64,000 nt of DNA from Lithospermum erythrorhizon (GCA_019722365.1 JADFUC010000500.1:1-64000), one strand, 5' to 3'. Shown: positions 35,061 to 46,275, numbered from the stretch's first letter. The notes: generated from the letters alone by a model not told the origin. Made by a program: numbers and translations.

Positions 35061-36471
35061 TAAAATGAGTATACCTAAGATTTTTTCTTTCTTGCGCTCT
35101 GCCCCTCACCGTATTTCTTTGCCCCGGTATCTCTTTCCTTATGCCAGAACTTGACTCAGACTCACTCAAAACTTCAACACCTCTGTTGTCATTTTCACTG
35201 CTCTCTACATATCCAGTTTGCTTATTTAATCACTCAAATTCAACGTCTCTTTTGTCATTATCAGCACTCTCTGCATATCGGTTTGCTTATTTAATTTGAA
35301 TTGACTCCGTACACCATATGTGCCTAGATTGCCTTATTGTCTTGAATATTGACTTACTTGCATTACCCTCAACTGATTGCGAGGGGTACAAACCTCCAAA
35401 TTCATCAATTTAAATGTCCTTGCCGTTCTCGATCTCACCAACATCAACATTCCTCGTTAGGCGTTCACCGATCCTGCTTCTGCAGTTTCGTAATTTCAGC
35501 CATCGCCTCTCCCGTATTCAATTTTGATTCAACACCATTTATTCAGCGTCAATTCTTCATCAAGCATATCATATTCCCTAAAATTCCAAGTCTTCTTTGT
35601 GTCTCCTTACATCTGTGACCTCGGCCTCGACTCGTCTCTCTGCATTTGCTCGTCTAGTAATCATCGCCTTACACAAACCATGGGGAATTTATTAAATACA
35701 CCTCGTTGCTTAAACACGACAGCAGGATTCACAGCTGGGTTGTGCATTACGACATTCTAACTACGAAGCAAAAATCAAACTTAAGGCTTATGACTCTTAA
35801 AGGCATCCCATTTGTGTACAGTGCACAAAACTTCGATAGAAGGATTAGAGTCGATATATACTTCTACAGAATTTTTCTCTGGCTAATATTGTTAAAGGCT
35901 ATGCATCCAGAACTACCTGACAAAGGTCTTAATCACCGCATGAAATCCCCATTGGGGTCTCACATATCCATAGAATAAAGAACAACCCATTTCATAACCA
36001 CGTACCGAGGGCAAATTCATACATGTCTACAGCTCGAACAAGCGGCTTCCAGCAAATCTACATCGATTGTCTTGCCACCTTCGTATGTCAACATGGGACG
36101 GAACTTCAATGAACCACATGCATGGACTTTAATAGAAAAGTATTCATCATATATATCTGCAATGAAGACATAAACACTTAATGAAATTCCAATTAAGCAA
36201 AAAAAAAAAAAACCAGCTCGTTTTGATTTGAGGTTGACCGATTTTGACCCTAAATCAAAAATAACACATCACATGCTCTTTCCATGCGTTTACCGTGATA
36301 CCACAGGCTTGTTCGAATTCCCAGTAGTGTCTCGAATTTGTGAGCTAGTTCATTGATTGGAAAATCGAATTTGGGGATAATGAGTTGAAAGAGTATCAAT
36401 TGATCTGAAATTACTATGATGCTATACTAGGTAAATGACTATGATGATATACTAGTAAATGACTATTTTAA

Positions 36472-36698
36472 TATGAAATTACTAAAATGCCCCTAATTAT
36501 TAATCTGAGAGTGCTAAAATACATACGAGATGTCATGTCTTTGCTCGCGTGTTCAAAAACCATCCAACTAGCGGAAGTGGTGAGGTTGGACCATATTGGC
36601 GCATTTGTAAAGCGTTGGTGATGAGTGAAGACACTTTGAAGCGTGGTGATGAGCCAGATCCATTATGACGTGTGCCTTGATGATTAGAACTTTTATAC
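36472..36698 (-). repeat. MULE right terminal inverted repeat
   Basis: It is the counterpart of 31481-31702 in opposite orientation. The terminal 20 or so bases have diverged or gained an insertion, so the exact outer end is inferred from the repeated TAAAATATA. Confidence 0.75.
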
Positions 36699-36769
36699 TA
36701 AAATATAATACTCGATCTATTATCATAATGGTATTGTATTCAGACTCACGTAGATAGTAACCTTAATTT

Positions 36770-37960
36770 TTTTTGGGTTTTTGGCCAGGAACCCCCCACT
36801 AAGCTATGAGTTAATTTTTATGTGATGCTGAGCTATTTTATTATCGGTAGCCTTGTACTTTCGGGCGCCACAGACTTTTTATTGTCCGAGCGCGTGAACT
36901 AGACCTAATTTTTCAACATAGTATGTTGAAATTACTATAATACCCTAAAATACACATTAAAATGACTATGTTATAGTAAAATGACTATTTTGTCTCTAAT
37001 GTTAAAGTATAAGAACTAAAGTATAGAGACTAAAATAACCCTTCCTTTTTTCATGCCTTACACTCCTTGTAGCCCGCGACCCAGCAAATACTCGCATTGC
37101 CCACACCCATTTCGCTTCGACCCATCGCCCTTGGTCCAGTCCTTTACCCCAGCCAAAAAATAACATGATTAAAAAATGAGAGCTGATTTTAATGAGTTAA
37201 TGGTTTTGTGAAAAAGATTCAAACTTTTTGGTTTCACTTTTTGGAGCTGCTTGAGGAGAATTCTGAAGAGCCTAAATCCCACGTAAGCGTCGAAGGCGAA
37301 CATCAGACGATTTCAGGAGATTTTCGATTGTTTTTGGGGGATTGAGACCAAATGCCATCATGGCAGCTCCCCTTGATCAATCTATTTCGTCGAGGCAGAT
37401 TTTAATTCTGATGTTCTTAAATCAGCATATAATCAACTCAGCAATAATTCACTTGTAGTCGCGGAGGTGGGTGGAATTTCTAGATTCGTAGGATTTGTGA
37501 GGTGGGGGTTCTTGAAATGAGGGGTTGGAAAATGAAGAGGTGGGGAGATGAGGGGGTGTGTGGCCGGAGGTAGGATGTTAAGAAGAAAGAGGTGGGGTTA
37601 TCTTGGTTCTATACTTTAATAGTAAGGGACAAAATAGTCATTTTCTTGCTAACACTCAGTCATTCATGTTTGTTACAGAGTAATGTTCTTACTGTTGTAG
37701 TGAAAATTGAATCTGAATTGTCGTGATCTAGATAATAAAAATTCGGTACGTGGAGCAGACGGCTAGCGATCCGTTAAGTGCAGGAACACGAGTGACACGT
37801 GTAAAGTGTCCGGCGGACGGTGAAACTGCTTGGTGTGCGAGCGAACGTCATGTTGGAGAGTCACGAAGGCGCTCCAGAGCCCACATTTGGCCCAGTTAGT
37901 GTCTTGAAGCGAACTTCGAATCTTTGCTTTCCGTCTAAGGACGACTGTTCAGCAGCGAAG
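36770..37960. mobile_element. Possible non-autonomous inverted-repeat (MULE-like) element
   Basis: AAATGACTATTTTGTCTCTA plus ATGTTAAAGTATAAGAAC (about 36980-37016) recurs as its near-complement GTTCTATACTTTAATAGTA plus GGGACAAAATAGTCATTTTC (37608-37645). Between them lies non-coding sequence with GC-rich patches. The outer ends and target duplication are not identified, so the limits given are approximate. Confidence 0.45.
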
Positions 37961-39160
37961 ATTCAGTGTTGTAGCTTATTCCTCACAAATAATACATATT
38001 TACACTATTGCAAATAAAAAATAAACTACATAAATCATAAATATCTATATCGAAATTCATCAAATTCAAAAAAAAAACTTCAAACATCCGAAGCAAAGTT
38101 TTAACATCTGAAAAATTAAACAAATCAAAACCATCCAACTGACGAAAGTTCATCTATCCATAAAAGAAAATAAATCAAAGTTCATTCATAAAAGAAAATA
38201 AATAATAAATAATACAATTCTTCTTCATCTATCATATCTTGGATATTTGGAGTGAAAGATCGGGTTGACATGGATGCCCTGATATACATTATATAGTACG
38301 TTATAGCGATTTTCAATGTTCTCCATTCCAAGTTGCATATTCTCCCTAACTTACACATTTTAACATTCATAAAAATAATGATGTTATATAAAATTTAATA
38401 AGATATTACATTCACAAACAAAAGTAAGAACCAATGATGATATATATTACCCAAAAAATGCACCAATGATTATATTTCATGTGAGGAATGAGCAGTAGGC
38501 TATGTATTACCAGCCAAATGAACGAAGTAAACAGCGGCGATATTTGATGTAAGGAATGATGATATATATTAAAAAAAAATGAGCCATGATGACCATATAT
38601 TATCTTCGGCTAGTTTTTGTGAACGGACGTCCGGTTAGTCAGCGGAAGTTCCTTAATAACGATTATCTTTACTCGATGCTCGATGTTTAAATAAAGGTTG
38701 AATTACGGGCGTCGGTTGACATCGATTTGCACAAGCGGATGTCCGGTGTACAAAGCGGGCCTTGATAATAAGATAAGGTGAACCAACCGTCGCATTAATG
38801 CGGGACCTCGATTTGATCTAGCGGGCGTCCATTCTGCGATGCTGAACCAGCAACGAGCGATCACGAGCAGATTCAGACCATCCATCGGAATCCTTAACAA
38901 GCGTGTCTTGAGGCCTTTTGGCTAAAATGCGTTCGTAGGGAGGTGGGCCTTGAGCGAGCGTGGTGGTTCCAGAAGCGAGCCCAACGAGCGATTCAGGAGC
39001 CTCATTTTTGCCATGAAGCTGTTGAACTGTTTTGGATAATGTAGTCCGGGCCTCAACTTGGTAATCTCGATGATGCCCATTAGTAGTGACTGCCTCTGTT
39101 CGATTCGCCGCCGCCAAAGTCCTAATTGTTTTGTATTTCCCTATCATTGTTTATAGTATT
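37961..39160. other. Intergenic region
   Basis: AT-rich at 37980-38600, then GC-richer at 38620-39120 with GGACGTCCGG/CGGGCGTCC words repeated (38627, 38745, 38823), typical of decayed repeats. Open stretches here on the minus strand have no family similarity. 39040-39160 is homologous to 42530-42880 before the second kelch copy. Confidence 0.4.
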
Positions 39161-40500
39161 TATCTACTGCTTTTTGATAGTTATTTTCTATTATTTCATA
39201 TCAACTTGGAAGCATGAGGACCAATCTTGTACGAGTGCCTGCTTTGTCCGGTTTGTTACAGACATGATTTCAGAAGGTTATAAAGCCATGGAATTTTGTA
39301 CTGGCGGCGAATTAATTCACCCTTCATGTGCTGTAAACATTACCTTCCTCGGCCTTTATAGATGAAGGCATTATAGACGACTCCTTCCGAAAGCTACCTT
39401 TTACTGTGTTAAATTCTTGCCCTGGAGATTGTAGCATTGTTTCTGTTAGAGATCAAATCTATATCATTGGTGGTTCAATGCTTTCATTGCATGTAAGTCG
39501 CATGGTGTCATCTTGGGCAGCCAATGGAGTTCAGTTTGAGCAAATATCACAACTTTTAAACGAGGAGGCTAAAACTACCTGGCTAGATATATTCCTATAA
39601 AGATTGTCTCATTCGTGTCTCGATGAATGTCCTTCTAAGAGGGTTAAACGCTTCCAGTATCAGAAGTTCATGATTCACTACCTAAAACAACCAAAGGGAA
39701 AAATTTTGGTTGGTGGGTGAACGAGGATGCTTCAAATGATTCCCCAACATTCTGGCATGTCCATCCATGTGTCTAAAGGTCGGAGACGAGCCCATGTTTG
39801 CATCTTGGAGATAAATTATGATACAGTGGAGGCACTAATGATGGTGAGCAGAGTCCTCTCGTTGAAGTATTTGACCAGGCTCAGGGTGCATGGACTCCTG
39901 TTGGTAGTGAGAACCCTCAGATATCCATCTAATTACCTAGTATCAGCCGCTATCAAAGAAACTAACACTATCTTGATTGGATCAAATGACTCATTCTATT
40001 CATTGGAGGTGGAGGATGTTGGCAATGGAAGTGTAGAAGGCCGATGGAAAAGAGAATTACATAAATGTCCGTCCGACTTAATTGATGTATGTTTTTTCGA
40101 ACCAGGGTTAACTAATAAGCATTACGTACTGTGGTATACTCGAGGATGCATCTATGGATTGGATCTGATTTCCTATAAATACTTTACTGTTGATTTAGCG
40201 GACCTTGCATATAATGTTGATTGGCTTCATCCCAAGCTGGTTGATCTTGGTGCAGGGATCCTTTCCTTAATTTATACTGGAAGCGAGTGCCTTACCTCCA
40301 TTGATGACCACGGAGTTGAGCATGACTTAATAGATCACCATTGCATAACCTTTGAGATCAACTATGACCGTTTGGATAAAATTGAGTCCAACATGCCCTT
40401 TCCGGGAATTGAATTACAAAAAACAGTTGTTTCACGTTACAAATGTTATGCTCCTGGGGTTGAGTATATTTACCAACTCGGTTCTGCCTTTGCAATGTAA
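39161..40500 (+). pseudogene. Kelch-like gene, copy 1 (disabled)
   Basis: This is a close relative of the open copy at 42920-44137, in the same orientation, starting with the shared CATATCAACTTGGAAGCATG (39196 on). The reading frame is broken: an early deletion after VPAL, a stop at 39598 (after WLDIFL), another stop near 39718 and scrambled frames to about 39930. From about 39940 to 40500 it is open and reads LVSAAIKETNTILIGSNDSF, GRWKRELHKCPSDLIDVCF and ending YIYQLGSAFAM. The C-terminal part carries about 28 residues more than copy 2 because copy 2 is frameshifted there. No F-box is seen. Intronless as in copy 2. Confidence 0.78.
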
Positions 40501-40788
40501 GCATCTTTTTATTTCTAGATCATTACCATGGTCATAGCAGTTACTACATTAATGTTCTTATTTTCTTTTTATTCTTCAATTTCTTTTGAAGAATGTCCCT
40601 TTTCCCCACGAAGAAGGTGCACCTGTGAGGTGTCTATTGCACTATGGCGGTTTTGTGGTAAAATTACGCTTTGCTTATCTTATGCACTTCTCTCTATTTG
40701 CTATTATTTTGGTCATGAAGCTATCCTTATTAATTAGAAATGGTTGATGTTAGTATGCTAAATGATTGTTCAATTTTCAAATAAGAAA

Positions 40789-40904
40789 ACCCAAGGCCTT
40801 TGGCCTAGTGGTATCTACCTTGACCCGGGTCAAAGGTTCGAACCTCTGTGAGGTCTCTTCCTGCTCAATTTGCAGGCTCATCTCTCAATATTTATAAAAA
40901 AAAA
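40789..40904 (+). mobile_element. tRNA-derived SINE, copy 1
   Basis: Box A (TGGCCTAGTGG, about 40800) and box B (GGTTCGAACCT, about 40847) of the RNA polymerase III promoter are correctly spaced, and the element ends in a poly-A tail. It is flanked by a perfect 14-base target duplication, TTTCAAATAAGAAA, at 40775-40788 and 40905-40918. It is about 116 bases, in the size range of plant SINEs such as the Au family. It sits in the 3' flank of kelch copy 1. Confidence 0.9.
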
Positions 40905-41280
40905 TTTCAAATAAGAAAGATCTTGTATCACTACAACCATTCCGTTAATCGGCATTCGTTATGATTTTTTGACTCCATGCTTAGTTAATTTTGTGTGTTG
41001 AGTGCAGAATCTGGTAATGCAAAAGAAATCGAGGAGATTACCTTGGCGTCTTACGGTGATGGAGCGGTATACGTTTTTCTGGATTTTGTTGGAGAAGTGT
41101 CGCTTCAATCATTCTTGATGCGTTAACTGAAGTCTTTCTTTTTATTATTTAAATACAAATCCGATCTATCATTACTTTAACGTACATAAAGAATTTGATA
41201 TATTTAAGTAATCACATTAATTGAATGTCCTTTCATGAAACCTTGATATTATCCATTTCTGTTTTGTCGCCTGACTTATT

Positions 41281-41577
41281 TCATAAATCCATTTCAAGCT
41301 GAACATGGGAGTGCGCCATTGACCTAAAAGAACCACTCGTATACGAAGAATTAGAAAGGGTCAGATTTTTCGAAACTTTGGTGTCAGTAGACGAACTCAC
41401 ATCTGACAAACTACCTCCTGATGCCACACGCACTTTAGCAGCAGCAAGTAAAGATGACAGAACTCCACCATATGGAAGCTCAAAATGTTGAATCAATAAA
41501 ACCATGGCAAACACTATCCCTAATAACCATATCAGCCTCCTGGCCTCCCCAAAGGCCGGAAACCGAAATATACTCAT
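41281..41577 (-). pseudogene. Orphan 5' exon resembling a GT47/exostosin glycosyltransferase
   Basis: A 98-residue minus-strand open frame starts MSIFRFPAFGEARRLIWLLG, then IVFAMVLLIQHFELPYG and VLSSLLAAAKV. A short cytosolic start, one membrane segment at about residues 16-32 and the Q.FELPYG...SSL wording match, from memory, the N-terminal Golgi anchor of plant exostosin-type (GT47) glycosyltransferases. The remainder is Ser/Thr-rich and ends at a stop after EMDL. No catalytic exostosin domain is found nearby on the minus strand, so this is probably a gene fragment. It could alternatively be an unrelated short membrane protein. Confidence 0.4.
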
Positions 41578-41639
41578 GTCGATGACAAATCAAATGATTT
41601 TTTTTTTCACCACTGTCCTATTGAATTCTGCAATAATAA

Positions 41640-42530
41640 ATCAAGAAACCTATTCAGGGGAGTAAGCATTATTAAAATGATCTGATTTAATGCAATCATC
41701 ATGGCCCATGATCTACTACACTTATTGCAACATTTTAAATATTTTGAACAACACTGATCCCACACTTGATTACATACATATCATACCAAAGCTAAACTAT
41801 TTTACTGATTTAGCCATCTTTTTTTTTCAATTCTTTTTTGCAAAAACCTCCATTAGTACTACTGCTAGTGAGTTTGAACCTTAGATCTAATATGATTACA
41901 TGAATCTCACTTCTAGAGCAAACCCAACTTCATTATTTAGCAATCTTTCATAAATAAATAAAAAAGAGAAGACAAACATAAACCCATATGAGGGCATAAA
42001 GGAAATACTGATATGATAATGAAGTTCAGATAAATTACTAACACAAACCAAAACTATATTCTTGAGCTGAAAACATCCATTCTTGAAATATTAAGATCAC
42101 ACATAAACCAAATCAAACAAAACCAAGCCTTTTCCCACTAATATCACGAAAAGATTTAAGCGTCCACCCGAGGCACATCAGCCAGACGTAAAGACTGCCC
42201 AATGAGAGTGTCTTCTCTGCTTGTCAGCAGCGGGTTCGAATCTCGGTAGTGCTCACGTTTGTTGAGAATTAGATTCACAGGTGTGAGTGGTTAGTAATGT
42301 TAAGGCAACTTATTTGTGTAAGCCCCAGTCACTGAGGCGTCGGTTCTACTCTGTTGAGGCGAGGCCCAGGCGGCGAGGCGCAAATGAAAGCGATATCGTT
42401 TTTTTTCTGAAAAAGATTTAAAGAAACTTTCACATTTAGTCGGTCGGTATATAAATCTGAGAAATATGTGCCAGAAACACCAATGCTAAACTGCCTCTGT
42501 TCCAGAAACTTCCATACTTGAGAAGCATAA
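41640..42530. other. Spacer between kelch copies
   Basis: No gene recognised. Near 42228-42246 GCGGGTTCGAATCTCGGT looks like a box B, suggesting a decayed SINE (about 42160-42290), but no convincing box A or target duplication was found. Confidence 0.35.
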
Positions 42531-42919
42531 ACTGCCTCTGTTCGATTCGCGTAACTAAGGTAATCTCGATAGATACTCCAAATCTTTTAATGATTTATCC
42601 ATTCATCATTAATTCCTACCAATTTCAAATCTTTTAATGATTATCCTAAAATTTTCGGAAAAATCATTATCCGATCCGGATGCTGTCGGATCTCAAAATC
42701 AAATTCCGGCCATCAACAAAAACCGGCAGTTCGGTCTTTTAAGTGGTTTTGCTTGGGCCATGTGAAGGCGGGCCTCAACTAGGTCAAGCTAAACATAACA
42801 GAATAGTCACATTACACATAGAGCAGTCAATTGGGGTATTTCCTAATTGTTTGTATTCCTATAATTGTTTATAGTATTTTTGATTGTTATTTTCTATTAT
42901 TTCATATCAACTTGGAAGC

Positions 42920-44137
42920 ATGAGGACCAATCTTGTACGAGTGCCTGCTTTGGTCCGGTATTTACTCATAGATACTTTGTCAGCCATGGAGTTTTATGGC
43001 TTCAATGAGATATTCAGTCCAATTTTCGACAAAGATCACAAAATCGAAATTGATCGTAGCATCTCCCCCTTTCTAGATGATGTAGATGACTCCTTTCGAG
43101 CCCGACCTTTTACTGTTTTAAATGGCTGTCCTAAAGATTGTAGCTTCGCTTCATTTGGAGATCAACTCTATATATGTGGTGGTTCAACATTTGATAGTCA
43201 TGTAATGAAGAAGATATGTAACAATGCATATGGATATAGGTTTGAGACCATAAGGAAACTTTTAAATGATAGGACAATCAAGTACCTGAGTCAGCATAAT
43301 AATATGAAATCTGTCATTCAATCTGGTTCCAATAGGGTGAAACGTTTTGGATGTCAAAAGTTGGTTGATTCACTATTTAATAACAACCAAAAGCGAAAAA
43401 TTGTCGTTGGTGAATTATACGAGGATGCTTCAAATGATTCCCCAACGTACTGGGAAACATGTCCATCCATGTCTAAAGGTAGGAGACGAGCCCACCTTTT
43501 GCATCTTGGAGATAAATTATTTGCAATTGGTGGCAATACTGATGGCAAGCATACTTCTTTGATTGAAGTATTTGAGCAGGGTGTTTGGACTCCTATTTGT
43601 ACTGAGAATCCTCCAGACATCGATCCTTATTTTCTAGTATCAGCTGCCATTGAAGATGCCAACTCTATCTTAATTGGATCAAAAGGTTCATTCTATTTGT
43701 TGGATGTGATGGATGCTGGCAATGAAACAGTTAAAGGTCGGTGGAATAAATTATTAGGGGAATGTCCGTCCAAGTTACTTGATGGATGTTTTAAGCAGCC
43801 GGGTATTGTAACTAAGAATCATTATGTACTATGGTATGATGATTCCGACTTATGCATCTATGGGTTGAATCCTTTTTCCTTTAAATGCTTTAGTTTTAAT
43901 TTGGTCGACGATATATTTGGCCCTGCTGCGGATAGTAGTGATATTAGAATTTCCAAGCTCATTGATCTCGGTGAAGGGATCCTTTGTTTCATTTATGCTG
44001 GATGGGAGCGGCATAGGTCCATTGATGTCCATGGAGTGGAACATGAATTTTGTGATCACCATTGTGTGACCTTTGAGATAAACTATGACAGTTTGAGCCA
44101 AATTGAGACCAACATGTCATTCCCATTCGAGAATTGA
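42920..44137 (+). CDS. Kelch-repeat-like protein, copy 2 (open, intronless)
   Basis: The frame encodes 405 residues from MRTNLVRVPA (42920); an in-frame Met 12 codons upstream is not supported by more similarity. Kelch-like blade words include LNGCPKDCSFASFGDQLYIC then GGST, LHLGDKLFAIGGNTDG then SLIEVFEQGVWTPI, and DVMDAGNETVKGRWNKL. The glycine pairs and trailing W fit beta-propeller blades, as in plant F-box/kelch proteins, but no F-box or other N-terminal domain is present. Function is unknown. The frame ends SFPFEN, about 28 residues short of copy 1, owing to a small insertion near 44128; the homologous C-terminal codons lie out of frame just beyond. Being intronless in a tandem array it may be a young duplicate or retrocopy, and it may already be a pseudogene. 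Confidence 0.65.
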   Translation: MRTNLVRVPALVRYLLIDTLSAMEFYGFNEIFSPIFDKDHKIEIDRSISPFLDDVDDSFRARPFTVLNGCPKDCSFASFGDQLYICGGSTFDSHVMKKICNNAYGYRFETIRKLLNDRTIKYLSQHNNMKSVIQSGSNRVKRFGCQKLVDSLFNNNQKRKIVVGELYEDASNDSPTYWETCPSMSKGRRRAHLLHLGDKLFAIGGNTDGKHTSLIEVFEQGVWTPICTENPPDIDPYFLVSAAIEDANSILIGSKGSFYLLDVMDAGNETVKGRWNKLLGECPSKLLDGCFKQPGIVTKNHYVLWYDDSDLCIYGLNPFSFKCFSFNLVDDIFGPAADSSDIRISKLIDLGEGILCFIYAGWERHRSIDVHGVEHEFCDHHCVTFEINYDSLSQIETNMSFPFEN

Positions 44138-44560
44138 ATTAAGAAGCGTCGGTTATTTCACGGCCCAAAATGCTATGCTCCTGTAGAGCTCGGATGAACT
44201 AGGTCTGTTTTTGCATTGTATAGTAATATCTTTTATTTTTAAATTATTTTCCTTTTTTATTGCGGTTTCTACATTAATATTCTTATTTTAAATTTTGATT
44301 CTTCAATTTCTTTTGAAGGGACATCCATATTCCCCCTGAAGGTGCTAGGTAATGAGTGGTTATAGAAGTATTATGTTGCTTGTATGAGCTTTTCTTGTAG
44401 TAAATTGTTAATATTGGTTATCTTTGCTTCTTTCTATATATGTGTCTTTGTCATGAAGCTATCTTATTAATTAGGAATGTTTGATGTTAGTATACTAAAT
44501 GATTGTTCCACGTTTTAAATAAGAAATATCTTGTTAATTGGCTTTCAAGTTTTAAATGAT
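44138..44560 (+). other. 3' flank of kelch copy 2
   Basis: It is homologous to 40440-40770 (3' end and flank of copy 1), but more diverged than the third remnant that follows at 44561. It lacks the SINE. Confidence 0.6.
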
Positions 44561-45090
44561 TGTTCCTGAGCTTGGGTATACTTACCAACTCGGCTCTGCC
44601 TTTGCAATGTAAGCATCTTTTTATTTCTAGATCATTACCATGGTCATAGCAGTTACTACATTAATGTTCTTATTTTCTTTTTATTCTTCAATTTCTTTTG
44701 AAGAGATATCCCTTTTCCCCACGAGAAGAAGGTGCACCTGTGAGTGTCTATTGCACTATGGCGGTTTGTGGTAAATGCGCTTTGCTTATCTTATACTTCT
44801 CTCTATTTATGTGTTTATTCATGAAGCTATCGCCTTATTAATTAGAAATGGTTGATGTTAGCTAAATGATTTGTTAATTTCAAATAAAACCCAAGGCCTT
44901 TGGCCTAGTGGTATCTACCTTGACCCGGGTCAAAGGGTTCGAACCTGTGAGGTCTCCTGCTCAATTTGCAGGCTCATCTCTCAATTTTTATAAAAAAAAA
45001 AATTCAAATAAGAAAGATCTTGTATCACTACAACCATTCCGTTAATCGGCATTCGTTATGATTTTTTGACTCCATGATTAGTTAATTTTG
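44561..45090 (+). repeat. Third kelch copy remnant: C-terminal codons and 3' flank only
   Basis: Begins with a match to the last codons of copy 1 (TTACCAACTCGGCTCTGCC, TTTGCAATGTAAGC) and continues through the same 3' flank, including a SINE, to TCGTTATGATTTTTTGACTCC. It is much closer to the flank of copy 1 (40470-40990) than to that of copy 2. Differences are mainly 1-4 base indels. Confidence 0.82.
44889..45001 (+). mobile_element. tRNA-derived SINE, copy 2
   Basis: Same insertion as 40789-40904, with box A TGGCCTAGTGG and box B GGTTCGAACCT, a poly-A tail and decayed flanking TTTCAAATAA duplications. It was carried here by duplication of the kelch flank, not by a new insertion. Confidence 0.85.
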
Positions 45091-45768
45091 CATATCATGT
45101 TAACTTCATTTGTATTCAATAAGATGAATATGCAATTGTAAAAAAGTTTCTCGTTTTCCTGATTGCAGTTGCTTTCAAGAAATCAAATGTAATCAAATTT
45201 TCGTTTAGAGAACTTAAAATGTCTACTACTATGTTTAAAATTTGTTATGTGATCAACTCTCGTTTATGCATTTATGTCTTTCTGTAATGAACTACAATTC
45301 ACATATTCGTCGTCTTTCTGTAATGAACTGTGGTCAATTTTTATGTAATCAACAATTTTTTTTTAAATATTGGCGATAAAACAGAGCGAGGAGAAAAGAC
45401 CTATAGAGTTCAGAGCCTTCACCTCTCTTAGAGGGCCAATCTATTGTACACTTCCGAGTTTGTTAAATTCACTTATGGATATTATTACTTTTTAATATTG
45501 ATAAAGATATTGCACTCTATTTACATCAAATTGATGATTTTCTCGTTGGTTGAAAAGTTATACCAAACTAGTTATCGGTACTTCAAATTGATGATTATGT
45601 TTAGCACTAGCATTAAGATTCATATTGCATCACAATTATACTCTTAACTTCTCCACAAATTTTCCCAATCTCACATGCAAATAATGATTAGACTTTGAAA
45701 ACCCAAAACAACAAATCAATCAACCAAAATTACAACAACAACAACAACAAAAGCATTCAAAACGAGTA
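45091..45768. other. Intergenic region
   Basis: No gene recognised; AT-rich, with CTTTCTGTAATGAACTAC repeated at about 45280 and 45314. An ACA microsatellite is at 45732-45750. Confidence 0.4.
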
Positions 45769-45987
45769 CTACCTCCATTTCATTAATATGTCCAGATTAT
45801 TTTTCAACGGTCTTAACAAACTTCGTAACTTAATGACAGCATGCTCAAGAAATTATCATGTGCGCTATCTGCATTCAAGTACTATTTTCACCAAATTACA
45901 CAACGTGCACACAAATATTTCCATTCAAAATTTAAAACATCAACAATCAAAATTCCAAACTAGACAACCTTTTTTAAATGAAGGGAG
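45769..45987. mobile_element. Stowaway-like MITE
   Basis: It begins CTACCTCCATTTCATTAAT after TA and ends TTTTTTAAATGAAGGGAG before TA, 219 bases. The interior is non-coding. Confidence 0.75.
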
Positions 45988-45999
45988 TAAAAGAATGAA

Positions 46000-46275
46000 C
46001 CTCCATCCCTAAAATATCGTCCAGTTTTCTTTTAGATGATCAAAATTAACAAAGACTATCGTCTTAACTGACTCGCACAATTTTATTCGAATTAAAATAA
46101 TAACATTAATACTACATTTGGATATATTTTCCGTAAAATATCATACAACCTATTAAAAAATACATCAAAATTAAAATCTTAACCGGCCTTGACTTTGATA
46201 CAAATTAAAATAATAACAATTAATACTACATTTCGATATAGTTTTGTAAAATGTTAAGCTTAAGTAGAAATGGAA
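46000..46275. mobile_element. Adjacent decayed mariner-type MITE
   Basis: It starts CCTCCATCCCTAAAATATCG, 12 bases after the previous MITE. Inside, about 56 bases (46084-46139) are repeated at 46197-46252 (ATTAAAATAATAACA, TTAATACTACATTTGGATAT or TTCGATAT). The right terminus is uncertain (GAAATGGAATGATG). Confidence 0.45.

Larger units (their letters stand above)
31481..36698 (-). mobile_element. MuDR/Mutator-like element (MULE) with long TIRs
   Basis: The left end begins GGGCAAAAGCACACGTCAT and the right end carries the complement GACGTGTGCCTTGATG near 36668-36683. Inner TIR parts also match: GTTGGATGGTTTGAACA (about 31619) with the complement of TTCAAAAACCATCCAAC (about 36553), and AATTAGGGGTATTTT with AAATGCCCCTAATT. 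TIRs are about 200 bases. TAAAATATA occurs at 31472-31480 and again at 36699-36707, fitting the 9-bp target duplication of MULEs, although the last 20 bases of the right end are poorly conserved. The interior holds a frameshifted minus-strand transposase and small tandem repeats, so it is a dead autonomous copy. Confidence 0.82.

Noticed and set aside
38703..39147. Minus-strand 109- and 65-residue open frames
   Set aside because: GC-richer decayed repeat with no recognisable motif.
40789..40904. A functional tRNA gene
   Set aside because: Box A and box B are present but the sequence does not fold as a full cloverleaf, has a poly-A tail and a 14-base target duplication, so it is a SINE.
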